Below are positions 6,286 through 13,892 of a stretch of DNA of 17,176 nt, piece by piece. The notes under the pieces were generated by a model, which saw nothing but the letters and a program-made list of their open reading frames with translations, had not been told where the DNA came from and searched no databases. Source of the stretch: CAYXZP01 sp964469485 (GTDB lineage: Bacteria > Desulfobacterota > Binatia > UBA1149 > CAYXZP01). How positions within the stretch are numbered: position 1 is the first letter of the stretch; each line of letters starts with the position of its first letter. The stretch lies in assembly GCA_964469485.1 (NCBI GenBank), contig CAYXZP010000047.1, forward strand, positions 1-17,176. The letters run 5' to 3'. The translations under genes and the position numbers were made by a program.

Positions 6286-7089
6286 TTACAAGCCTACGGC
6301 CTGCTTGAGGGCGAGCAGTTCGGCGGCTTCCATCCGGCGGACGGCGCCGGTGGCTAGCTTGCCGAGCTTCAAGGGTCCGATGGCCGTGCGCCTGAGCTTT
6401 TCCACCCGGATGCCGACCGCCTCGAACATGCGGCGCACCTGCTGGTTGCGCCCCTCAGCGATGGTGATATCCACCCAGGCCTTCGCAGCGCCCCCGCCGC
6501 GAACCGTCACACGGGCCGGCGCCGTCAGTCCGTCGTCGAGCCGAACGCCCTCGCGCAGGCGCGTGATGGCGCCGTGGCCGGGCATGCGGCTTACCTTGGC
6601 CACATAGCTCTTTGGCAAGTGATAACGCGGGTGTGTGAGACGTTCGGCCAGATGGCCGTCGTCGGTGAGAACGAGCAGTCCGGAGCTGTGATAGTCGAGC
6701 CTGCCGACCGGAAAGAGCCGGCGGTCGAGGGCCTCGACGATGTCGCCCACAGAGAAGCGCCCTTCGGGGTCGCGCATGGTCGTCATACAGGCGACCGGCT
6801 TGTGCAGCACCAGGTAGTCGTTGCGTCGAGGCAGCTTGAGGGCCCTGCCGTCACACTTGATGAAGTCCGTGGCCGGATCCACCGTGGTGCCGAGCCGCTC
6901 GACCGGGCGGCCGTTCACCGTGACGCGGCCCTCTGTGATGAACTGTTCGCAGGCCCGCCGCGAACCCAGTCCGGCGCGGGCCAGAACGACCTGCAGCCTG
7001 ACCCGGCCGCCGCTAGCGCTCGGGCGTAAGGTCCGGCGCGTCTTCGGCCGGGCCGGGCTGGCCGGCCGGCGCCTGCTCTGTCTCGGCAT
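6286..7089 (-). CDS. rluB: 23S rRNA pseudouridine synthase (RluB-type)
   Basis: This protein of about 267 residues isomerises a uridine to pseudouridine in 23S rRNA (U2605 in E. coli RluB). It has an Arg/Pro-rich N-terminal extension (1-28), an S4 RNA-binding domain (about 31-77, RLQVVLARAGLGSRRACE and VTVNGRPV), then the RsuA/RluB catalytic domain. The catalytic Asp is D132 in GRLDYHSSGLL; HKPVACMTT, GHLAERLTHP and the late EGRNQQVRRMFEAVG motif support the family. The start is uncertain. ATG 7089 is chosen, but the S4 domain begins just past the scpB stop and no start codon lies immediately before it; ATG 7113 and TTG 7158 are alternatives. With any of these the gene overlaps scpB by 75 bases or more in another frame. 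It is last in the long minus-strand operon. Confidence 0.9.
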   Translation of the reverse strand: MPRQSRRRPASPARPKTRRTLRPSASGGRVRLQVVLARAGLGSRRACEQFITEGRVTVNGRPVERLGTTVDPATDFIKCDGRALKLPRRNDYLVLHKPVACMTTMRDPEGRFSVGDIVEALDRRLFPVGRLDYHSSGLLVLTDDGHLAERLTHPRYHLPKSYVAKVSRMPGHGAITRLREGVRLDDGLTAPARVTVRGGGAAKAWVDITIAEGRNQQVRRMFEAVGIRVEKLRRTAIGPLKLGKLATGAVRRMEAAELLALKQAVGL

Positions 7090-7735
7090 CGGGGTTTTCC
7101 GGCTGGCCCTCATCGGCCACCGGCAGTATCCCCTGCTCGGTTCCGCCCGCGTGAGCAAACTCGGCCTGCTCGGCCATCCGCTCGAAGTCGTCGCCCAGCT
7201 CGGCCAGCGTGGGCAAGGCCTTGAGGTCCTTCAACCCGAACAGTTGCAGGAACTCCGGTGTTGTCGCGTACAGAAGGGGGCGGCCCGGCCCGTCGCGGCG
7301 GCCGGCGATACGGGCCAGCCGTTTTTCGACCAGGCTCTCGAGCACCCCCGATGAGTCGACGCCGCGCACCGACTCTATGTCGGCCTTGGTCACGGGCTGC
7401 CGGTAGGCGATTATCGTCAGCGTTTCGGTGGCCGCGCGCGTCAGCCGGTAGGGTCTGTCCTTGAATAGCTGGCGCACCACCCGGTGATGCTCGGGCGCGG
7501 TACGAAGCTGCCAGCCGCCGGCTACCTCGACCACCCGGATCCCGCGCCCGGCGAGCATCTCCTGGATCGACTCGAGCGCGGCGGTGGCCTCGGCCGCCGT
7601 ACAGCCCTCGACCAGTTCGGCGATGACGCACGCCGCTATCGGATCGCCCGAGGCGAACACGAGAGCCTCGACGATGGGTTGCAGGCGGTCGACGGGCCAG
7701 CGGCCCCCTTTGTTGTCAGTCTCAGTGCGGGCCAT
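7013..7735 (-). CDS. scpB: segregation and condensation protein B
   Basis: This 240-residue ScpB is the winged-helix kleisin-associated subunit that works with ScpA and SMC in chromosome compaction and segregation. The family core (about 15-180) is recognisable: IVEALVFASGDPI, a GGWQLRT segment, the RLTRAATETLTIIAYRQPVTK block, IESVRGVDSSGVL and GRPLLYATTPEFLQLFGL. The last about 50 residues are an acidic, Pro/Glu/Ala-rich tail of low complexity. ATG 7735 is preferred to the in-frame GTG 7756, because the GTG sits on the Shine-Dalgarno AAGGAGG that serves the ATG. It overlaps scpA by 14 bases, as expected for a coupled pair. Confidence 0.94.
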   Translation of the reverse strand: MARTETDNKGGRWPVDRLQPIVEALVFASGDPIAACVIAELVEGCTAAEATAALESIQEMLAGRGIRVVEVAGGWQLRTAPEHHRVVRQLFKDRPYRLTRAATETLTIIAYRQPVTKADIESVRGVDSSGVLESLVEKRLARIAGRRDGPGRPLLYATTPEFLQLFGLKDLKALPTLAELGDDFERMAEQAEFAHAGGTEQGILPVADEGQPENPDAETEQAPAGQPGPAEDAPDLTPER

Positions 7736-8567
7736 CTTCACCCCCTCCTCCTTCACCCTGCCACTCGGTAACCGCCCCTAGTCCGACGGCGGTGCCGCCC
7801 TGGCCGTAGGTCTCGACCAAGGCGAGCAAGGACTCGTCGAACTTCCGGTCGGACAGCGACAGCACTATGGACTCGCCGTGCTCTTCTTGCACCGCCTCGA
7901 TGATACCCATCTTCATGAGTTCGAGCAGGCCGACGAAGGTGGCGATCATGAAGCCGCGCGCGCTGCTCTCCTCGAACAACCCCTCGAAGGACAGCTGCCC
8001 GCGCGACCGCAGCTTGCCGACCATTGCCCGCACGGCATCGGCCGTACTGTAATGCTCGGGCTCGATAAGGTGCGGTCGGCGCGAAGAGGCGCGCGTCAGT
8101 ACGCGCCTGAGCGATTCAAATAGGTCGGCCAGCTCGACGCGGGCAAGACCGCCATCGAGCGGCTCGACGCCCTCGGGCATCGACGGAGAACGCCGGAACA
8201 CGTCGCGGTCTACGAGCGAGCGGTCGCGCAGTTCCTCGGCGGCTTCCCGGTAACGTTTGTACTCGGCCAGCTGGCGGATGAGATCGACGGCCGGGTCGTC
8301 GGCTTCTTCCTCGTCATCCTCGTCGAGCGGCAGGAGCAACCGTGATTTGAGATACATGAGGGTGGCGGCCATCACGAGGTACTCGCCGGCCACGTCGAGG
8401 TCGAGTTCTTCGAACATCCCCATGTACTCGACGTACTGATCGGTGATGGTCGCGATCGGCAGATCGTAGATGTCGACCTCGTTGGTCTTGACCAGGTGGA
8501 GGAGCAGATCGAGGGGGCCCTCGAAGGCGTCGAGCCGTACCTTGTAGCCTCGTTCCATCATCGCCAC
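7722..8567 (-). CDS. scpA: segregation and condensation protein A (kleisin)
   Basis: This 281-residue ScpA is the kleisin that bridges SMC heads and binds ScpB dimers. The hallmark N-terminus is YKVRLDAFEGPLDLLLHLV, followed by NEVDIYDLPIATITDQYVEY and the EYLVMAATLMYLKSRLLLP segment. An acidic patch (LDEDDEEEADD) sits after the N-terminal domain. The C-terminal winged helix (about 190-265) includes the SFEGLFEE and FVGLLELMKMGIIEAVQ segments. The start is GTG 8567, with a GAGG 8 bases upstream; ATG 8561 or ATG 8558 are close alternatives. It begins 10 bases after the trpS stop and overlaps scpB by 14 bases at its end. Confidence 0.94.
   Translation of the reverse strand: MAMMERGYKVRLDAFEGPLDLLLHLVKTNEVDIYDLPIATITDQYVEYMGMFEELDLDVAGEYLVMAATLMYLKSRLLLPLDEDDEEEADDPAVDLIRQLAEYKRYREAAEELRDRSLVDRDVFRRSPSMPEGVEPLDGGLARVELADLFESLRRVLTRASSRRPHLIEPEHYSTADAVRAMVGKLRSRGQLSFEGLFEESSARGFMIATFVGLLELMKMGIIEAVQEEHGESIVLSLSDRKFDESLLALVETYGQGGTAVGLGAVTEWQGEGGGGEDGPH
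7741..7753 (-). promoter_or_regulatory. Shine-Dalgarno of scpB, decides its start
   Basis: The minus strand reads AAGGAGGAGGGGG (7753-7741), a full complement to the usual 16S 3' tail. It lies 8-11 bases before ATG 7735 and inside the end of scpA. The upstream in-frame GTG 7756 overlaps it and so is unlikely to be the start. Confidence 0.8.
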
Positions 8568-8577
8568 GGCCCGCGCC

Positions 8578-9558
8578 TCACAGCCCTAGGGCCTCGTGGA
8601 CCTCGCCCATGGTGGCCGCGGCCCGCTCGCGGGCTTGCTTGCCCCCCTCGGCCAGAACCTCGGCCACCCTGGTCTTGGACCGGCCAAGCTCCTGGCGGCG
8701 TTCCCGGATGGGCTCCAGTTCCTCTACCACCCGCTTTATCATCACCTTCTTGCAGTCGAGGCAGCCGATCGAGGCGCTGCGGCAGCCCTCGGAAAGCTCG
8801 GCTCTTTCCTCCTCGCTGCAGTATATCTCGTGGAGACGGAAAGCCGGACAATCGGCCGGTTCGCCCGGATCGCTGCGCCGGACCCGGCGTACGTCGGTCA
8901 CCATGCGGGCCAACTTATCGTAGACGGCCTCGGGCCTGTCCGTGAGATCGACGGCGTTATTATAGCTCTTGCTCATCTTGCGGCCGTCGGTCCCGGGAAC
9001 CCGCGCGGCCGGCACGACCAGACCCTCGGGCTCGAGAAACACCTCACGGTAGAGACGGTTGAAGCGGCGGGCCACCTCGCGCGCGAACTCGATGTGCGGC
9101 AGTTGGTCCTCGCCGACGGGAACGGCGATGGCCTTGTACATGAGAATGTCGGCCGTCTGCAGCAAGGGGTAGCCGAGAAACCCGTAGGTAGACAGGTCGC
9201 GCCCCTTCAGCTCTCGTTGCTGCTCCTTGTAGCTCGGCACCCTCTGCAGCCACGGCACCGGAACGATCATCGAAAGCAGCAAGTGCAGCTCGGCGTGGGC
9301 CGGCACGTCCGACTGGCGGAAGATCACCGAGCGTTCGGGGTCGAGCCCGACGGCCAGCCAGTCGAGCACCATCTCGGACGTGCTCGAGCGGATCTTGCCG
9401 GTATCGCCGTATTCGGTCGTCAGGGCGTGGTAATCGGCAACGAAGAAGAAGCAGGAAAAGTCCCTCTGCAATTCGACCCAGTTCTTGAGCGCGCCGTTGA
9501 GGTGGCCCAGGTGCAGGCTGCCGGTGGGTCGCGTGCCGGAAAGAGCGACCTTTTCCAC
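8578..9558 (-). CDS. trpS: tryptophanyl-tRNA synthetase with probable Fe-S motif
   Basis: This 326-residue class I synthetase charges tRNA-Trp. The ATP-binding signatures are HLGH (16-19, in the PTGSLHLGHLNG context) and KMSKS (194-198). LGYPLLQTADILMY and VGEDQLPHIEFARE are typical TrpRS core segments. After the KMSKS loop there is a Cys cluster, C237-x21-C259-x6-C266-x2-C269, nearly identical to the C-x22-C-x6-C-x2-C set that holds a [4Fe-4S] cluster in Thermotoga maritima TrpRS (established for that enzyme, from memory). A fifth Cys, C247, lies between. The GTG start shares its first base with the last base of the upstream TAG (TAGTG), so coupling to the site-2 protease gene is likely. Confidence 0.95.
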   Translation of the reverse strand: MEKVALSGTRPTGSLHLGHLNGALKNWVELQRDFSCFFFVADYHALTTEYGDTGKIRSSTSEMVLDWLAVGLDPERSVIFRQSDVPAHAELHLLLSMIVPVPWLQRVPSYKEQQRELKGRDLSTYGFLGYPLLQTADILMYKAIAVPVGEDQLPHIEFAREVARRFNRLYREVFLEPEGLVVPAARVPGTDGRKMSKSYNNAVDLTDRPEAVYDKLARMVTDVRRVRRSDPGEPADCPAFRLHEIYCSEEERAELSEGCRSASIGCLDCKKVMIKRVVEELEPIRERRQELGRSKTRVAEVLAEGGKQARERAAATMGEVHEALGL

Positions 9559-10223
9559 TAGATGAACACCTGCAAGATGCCGATGACCACGCCCACGACC
9601 GGCCCGAGCACGGAGCCGAGCACACCGGTAATGAGCAGGCCGAACACCAGCATGAAGCCGAACGGCTCGACGCGCGCCAGGGGCCTGGCCAAGCCGTCGG
9701 GCAGAAGTCCGACCGCAACCCGCCCGCCGTCGAGCGGCGGTATCGGCAGTAGATTGAAGACGGCAAGCACGACGTTAAGGACCAGGCTTCTTTGGGCCAT
9801 CATCGCCAGCGGCGCGGCCACGGCGAAACCCTCGCCGGTCGTGCCCGCGAAGTCGGCCGGCGCCGAGGCGCCGAGCAGAAGACCGAGCAGGACGGCACTT
9901 GCCACGGCCAGCACCAGGTTCATGGCCGGCCCGGCCGCGGCCACCCAAACCATATCGCGGCGCGGGTTGCCCAGCCGGTGCCACGCGACCGGGACCGGCT
10001 TGGCATAACCGAACAGGAAGGGTGAGCCGCTCATGAACAGGAGCGCGGGCATGATGATGGTGCCGACCAGGTCGATGTGGGCCAAGGGGTTGAGCGTGAG
10101 GCGCCCGAGCTGCTCTGCGGTATCGTCGCCGAGGCGTGCGGCCGCCCAACCGTGGGCGTACTCGTGCAGTACCACCGCGAACAGCAGGGGAACTATCCAA
10201 AGCGCCGCCGATGCCACTTCCAT
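9558..10223 (-). CDS. site-2 protease family (M50) membrane metalloprotease
   Basis: This protein of about 221 residues has several hydrophobic segments and the intramembrane zinc site HEYAH (20-24), the third ligand motif L-D-G-G (about 164-167) and an NPLAHID segment (about 45-51). There is no PDZ domain, so it is the short M50 type commonly found next to trpS and scpAB, not RseP. Peptidase activity within the membrane is expected from the intact motifs; the substrate is unknown. ATG 10223 is preferred (GAGG 8 bases upstream); GTG 10226 is also possible. It starts about 10 bases after the xerD stop and ends in TAGTG overlap with trpS. Confidence 0.9.
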   Translation of the reverse strand: MEVASAALWIVPLLFAVVLHEYAHGWAAARLGDDTAEQLGRLTLNPLAHIDLVGTIIMPALLFMSGSPFLFGYAKPVPVAWHRLGNPRRDMVWVAAAGPAMNLVLAVASAVLLGLLLGASAPADFAGTTGEGFAVAAPLAMMAQRSLVLNVVLAVFNLLPIPPLDGGRVAVGLLPDGLARPLARVEPFGFMLVFGLLITGVLGSVLGPVVGVVIGILQVFI

Positions 10224-10233
10224 CACTCCGGCC

Positions 10234-11145
10234 TCAACCGGTGGCCACCTTCATGCGTGTGCGCGGATGGTGCTTGCCGTGCACCTCGCGGAGCCTGCGG
10301 TTGGCCACGTGCGTGTATATCTGTGTCGTCGATAGGTCGGCATGGCCGAGCATCATCTGTACCGAGCGCAGGTCGGCCCCGCCCTCGAGAAGGTGGGTCG
10401 CGAAGCAATGGCGCAACAGGTGCGGCGTGACCTGCGTGAGCCCGGCGGCGGCCGCGTGTAGCTTGAGCCTCTTCCAGAAGCCCTGCCTGGTAACGGCGCG
10501 CCCGCTGCGGCCAAGAAAGAGCGCCGGGCTGGTCTTGGCGGCGGCCAGGCGCGGTCTGGCCTCGCGCAAGTAGCGGCGCAGCGCGGCCAGGGCCTTCTTG
10601 CCCACCGGCACGGCCCGTTCCTTACCGCCCTTGCCTACCACCCGCAGGTGACCCTGGCGGGTATCGACCCGAGCGGTCTCCAGACCGACCAGCTCCGAGA
10701 CCCTGAGCCCACAGGCGTAAAGAAGCTCGAGCATGGCTCGGTCACGAAGGGCCAGCGCCGAGTCGCCGGCAGGCGCGGCCAGCAGGCGTTCGACCTCGGC
10801 CGGTCCCAGCTGGCCCGGCATCTTGCGCCCGCGCCGGCTGCTGCGGATATCGCGGGCGGGATTGGTGGCCAGCTCGCCTTCCCGCACGAGAAACTTGAAC
10901 AGGCCGCGCAGCGCCGACAGGGTCCGTGCGCGCGAGTTGGCGCCGAGGCCGCGGCGGCGGGCACGGTCGAGGAAACCGAGGATGTCGCCGCGCCTGATGT
11001 CGCCGATCGCCCCGGGCCCCTTCTTGGCCATTGCCGCGGCAAACGCGGCGAGATCACGGCCGTAGGACTCCACGGTGTTGCGCGCCAGCCCGCGCTCGGC
11101 CGCCAGGTGCCCGAGATAGACGTCTATGGCCGCATCGAGACGCAT
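10234..11145 (-). CDS. xerD: XerD-type tyrosine recombinase
   Basis: This 303-residue site-specific recombinase would resolve chromosome dimers at dif together with XerC. It has an N-terminal SAM-like core-binding domain (about 5-90) with NTVESYGRDL, then the catalytic domain. All catalytic residues are present: R148 (GLRVSEL), K172 (GKGGKER), H242 and R245 (HLLRH), H268 (MLGHADLSTTQ) and the nucleophile Y277 (IYTHV). The spacing is almost the same as in E. coli XerD, and the protein is full length, so it is a housekeeping Xer and not a phage or integron integrase. ATG 11145 starts directly before the conserved domain. The context of glnD, segregation genes and the wall amidase fits a chromosome/cell-division operon. 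Confidence 0.93.
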   Translation of the reverse strand: MRLDAAIDVYLGHLAAERGLARNTVESYGRDLAAFAAAMAKKGPGAIGDIRRGDILGFLDRARRRGLGANSRARTLSALRGLFKFLVREGELATNPARDIRSSRRGRKMPGQLGPAEVERLLAAPAGDSALALRDRAMLELLYACGLRVSELVGLETARVDTRQGHLRVVGKGGKERAVPVGKKALAALRRYLREARPRLAAAKTSPALFLGRSGRAVTRQGFWKRLKLHAAAAGLTQVTPHLLRHCFATHLLEGGADLRSVQMMLGHADLSTTQIYTHVANRRLREVHGKHHPRTRMKVATG

Positions 11146-11165
11146 CCGTACATACTAGCCTAGCC

Positions 11166-11179
11166 TGAGGCCGGCCTCA
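11166..11179. repeat. 14-base perfect palindrome between glnD and xerD
   Basis: TGAGGCCGGCCTCA is self-complementary along its full length and lies in the 50-base gap between the glnD stop and the xerD ATG. On the minus strand a GATAAT-like -10 sits 3 bases before it, but I see no -35 at proper spacing. It could be a regulator-binding site or a small RNA hairpin. There is no U-run, so it is not a standard terminator. Confidence 0.6.
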
Positions 11180-11195
11180 CCCATTATCCCACAGG

Positions 11196-13892
11196 TCAGG
11201 CAAGGGCCCTGCCGTCGGCCGGCCGTATGCTGCTCAGCAGCGCATCGCGGACCTCCTCGGTCCGCGGCTGGCCGTCCAGGGGCCGGCCGTCGGCCTCGCT
11301 GACGTAGAACACGTCCATCACTTGATCGACATAGGTATTGACCTTGGCCAGGTGCACACGGAGCCCGAGGGTCACGAAGGCCACCGCCAGATCGAAAAGC
11401 AGGCCGGTACGGTCCGAGGCATAGACCTCGACCACGGTATGTTCACGCGAGGCTTCGTTGTCTATCTCGACATGGCATGCGACCCGCCGCCGCGCCTTTA
11501 TGACCGAGGCGGGCAAGCGGTCGTCGTTGCGAACGCCCTCGACCAGCGCCTCGACATCGATCTCGTCACGAAGGGCCTGGTCTCCGACCCTGCGAACCTT
11601 CTCCCACACATCGGCCGAGGTGGCGTCGGCCTCGCTGCTGGCATGGTCGATCCGGAAGGTGTCGATGGCGATCCCGTCGGTCGATGTGGCGACGCGTGCA
11701 TTGGCGATGTTGAGCCCGCAGCTGGACAGCACACCTGTGGCCCCGGCGAACAGGCCCGGCCGGTCGGTGGTGACCAGGGTCATCTCGCTGTAACCGCGTT
11801 CGGGAAAGTGCGCCACACCCGAGCGGAACAACCCTTCGCCCAGAGACTCGCGCAAACGCCAGTGGTCGAACATCGCATCGGGCGCGGTCGAGAGAAGATA
11901 GGACTGCGGCATCGAGGATAAAAAGACCCCGACGCGGTCCTCCTCGGCGCCGGCCGTGGCAAGCGCACGCACGCTGTCCTTGGCACGCTGTAGGCGGCTG
12001 CCGGCATCGGCCGTCAGATCGTGCCGTTCGAACAACTCGGCGGTACGCAGGTAAAGCTCCGAGAGCAGATGGTCCTTCCAGCCGTTCCACACCTTGGGAC
12101 CCACCGCGCGCATGTCGGCAAAGGTCAACAGATAGAGATACTTGAGCCGGTCGAGGCTGCCGACCTCGGCGGCGAAGTCGACCACGAGATCCTCGTCCTC
12201 GATATCGCGGGTCTGGGCTAGCTTCGACATGAGCAGGTGATGGCGCACGAGAAATTCGAGCGCGGACCTATCGTCCGCCTCGAGCCGCAAGCGGGCGCCG
12301 ATGTCGCGCACCATGACCGCGCCACGTTCGTCGTGGTCGCCGCCGTAGCCCTTGCCGAGATCGTGAAAGAGCATTCCGAGATAGACGATCTCCGGCTTCG
12401 GGCACTCGCGCATGATCTGGGTGAGCATGGGGCTGTCGGCCAATAGCTCGCCGTCGCGCAACAGTTCGAGTTCGCGTATCCCGACCAGGGAGTGCTCGTC
12501 GACCGTGTATACGTGGTAGATGTCGTGCTGAACCATGCAGAACAGCCGCCCGAACTCCGGCACCACCCGGCCGAGCACGCCGAGGCGGTTCATTTCGGCG
12601 AGGGTCCGGTAGACACGCCGGTTCCAGCTGAGGATGGACATGAACACTTTGAGCGCCGCATGGCCCCCGACGGTCTCCTCGTCGAGCAGGTCGAGGGAGG
12701 CGCGGATAGCCTCCCGGGTGGACGCGGCGAGCCGCGTGCCGCTTCGCTGTGCCTCGGCGAAGACCGTGAGCAGGCTGACCGGGTCTTTTTCGAAGCTGTG
12801 CGGGTCGGCCACCAGCTGGCCGCCCACGATATTGCCGCCGCCGCGCAGCAAGCGTGTCGCTATGCGGGTCACCAGGCCCGCGGGTTCGGGTGGCGCGGCG
12901 AGCCGGTCGGTCGTATCGGCGCTGATACGCGCCAGGATGGCCGCGTGTGAGTAGTAATCGCGCATGAACAGCTCCGAAGCGCCGTGGCCGTCGTCGTCAC
13001 TGTAGCCGAAGCGCGCGGCGATCGTGTCCTGTCCATCGAAGGCCAGCTTGTCCTGCTTTTGCCTACGCAAAAAATGCAACGAGTTGCGCACGCGCTGAAT
13101 GAACTCGCGGGCGGCCGACAGTTCCGAGAACTCCCGCCTCGACAGGACGCCGGCTTCGGGAAGCGCCTCAAAATGGAGCACGCCCTTTGTCACGCGCGCC
13201 GTCCACTGCAGCGTGTGAAGGTCGCGCAGGCCCCCGAGCCCCTCCTTGACGTCCGGCTCCAGCATGAAGACGGAACCGCCGAAGCGAGCGTGCCGGGAGC
13301 GGCTTTCGGCCAGCTTGGCCTCGATGAAGCGGTCGACCTCGCGTGTAGCGACGCCGTCCTGAACCACGTTGGCGAACTCGGCCCCCATGTCGGTGCTGCC
13401 GCATATGAAACGCCCGTCGAGCAGCGTTGTCTTGATGGTGAGGTCCGTGGCCAGCGCCAGACACTCGCGGGCCGTACGCACGGCCCACCCGACTTGAAGG
13501 CCGGCGTCGAACAGCGTCTGGATGAGAAGCTCGTTGATGGTCTCGACGTAGGGGGTTATCCGTCCCGGATACATGACGAGCAGATCGACATCGGACCAGG
13601 GACTCATCTCGCGCCGCCCGTAGCCACCCTGAGCGATCACCGCGCATCGCTGGTGGGCGCGCGCGTAGCGGCGCGTGAACCGCTCGGTGCCGGCATCGAC
13701 GACGAAGCGCACCAGGTTGTCGATGGCCGCGCTGAAGCGCAGGCTTGTCTCCACACCCGCCGCCCCCGCCCAGTGGTCTGTCTCGAGCTGTTCCCGCACG
13801 GCCGCGACGTAATCGCTGCTGATCTCGCGCAAGCGGCCGCCGGCGCTGGCGGCCGACGGAAGCAGTATGGCGCTCTCGATCGTCCCGGTCAC
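11196..13892 (-). CDS. glnD: PII uridylyltransferase/uridylyl-removing enzyme
   Basis: This 898-residue GlnD is a cytosolic sensor of glutamine that uridylylates PII under nitrogen limitation and deuridylylates it under excess. The nucleotidyltransferase domain has GGYGRREMSPWSDVD, with catalytic D101 and D103. The HD domain has VDEHSL (464-469), LFHDLGKG with H510-D511, and GGDH (517-520). Two ACT domains bind glutamine: ACT1 at about 703-775 (YSEMTLVTTDRPGLFAG) and ACT2 at about 820-892 (EVYASDRTGLLFDLA). Length and all active-site motifs match the family (E. coli about 890). The GTG start overlaps the TGA of the amidase gene (GTGA), giving likely translational coupling. Confidence 0.95.
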   Translation of the reverse strand: MTGTIESAILLPSAASAGGRLREISSDYVAAVREQLETDHWAGAAGVETSLRFSAAIDNLVRFVVDAGTERFTRRYARAHQRCAVIAQGGYGRREMSPWSDVDLLVMYPGRITPYVETINELLIQTLFDAGLQVGWAVRTARECLALATDLTIKTTLLDGRFICGSTDMGAEFANVVQDGVATREVDRFIEAKLAESRSRHARFGGSVFMLEPDVKEGLGGLRDLHTLQWTARVTKGVLHFEALPEAGVLSRREFSELSAAREFIQRVRNSLHFLRRQKQDKLAFDGQDTIAARFGYSDDDGHGASELFMRDYYSHAAILARISADTTDRLAAPPEPAGLVTRIATRLLRGGGNIVGGQLVADPHSFEKDPVSLLTVFAEAQRSGTRLAASTREAIRASLDLLDEETVGGHAALKVFMSILSWNRRVYRTLAEMNRLGVLGRVVPEFGRLFCMVQHDIYHVYTVDEHSLVGIRELELLRDGELLADSPMLTQIMRECPKPEIVYLGMLFHDLGKGYGGDHDERGAVMVRDIGARLRLEADDRSALEFLVRHHLLMSKLAQTRDIEDEDLVVDFAAEVGSLDRLKYLYLLTFADMRAVGPKVWNGWKDHLLSELYLRTAELFERHDLTADAGSRLQRAKDSVRALATAGAEEDRVGVFLSSMPQSYLLSTAPDAMFDHWRLRESLGEGLFRSGVAHFPERGYSEMTLVTTDRPGLFAGATGVLSSCGLNIANARVATSTDGIAIDTFRIDHASSEADATSADVWEKVRRVGDQALRDEIDVEALVEGVRNDDRLPASVIKARRRVACHVEIDNEASREHTVVEVYASDRTGLLFDLAVAFVTLGLRVHLAKVNTYVDQVMDVFYVSEADGRPLDGQPRTEEVRDALLSSIRPADGRALA

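Noticed and set aside
6143..6607. Plus-strand frame starting MRGRDLNPRPAGYEPAE
   Set aside because: This is the familiar false translation of the antisense of a tRNA gene, running on into antisense rluB.
10234..11145. Tyrosine recombinase as a sign of a mobile element or integron
   Set aside because: Length, catalytic spacing and operon context match housekeeping XerD. No attachment repeats, cargo or tRNA-end duplication are seen.
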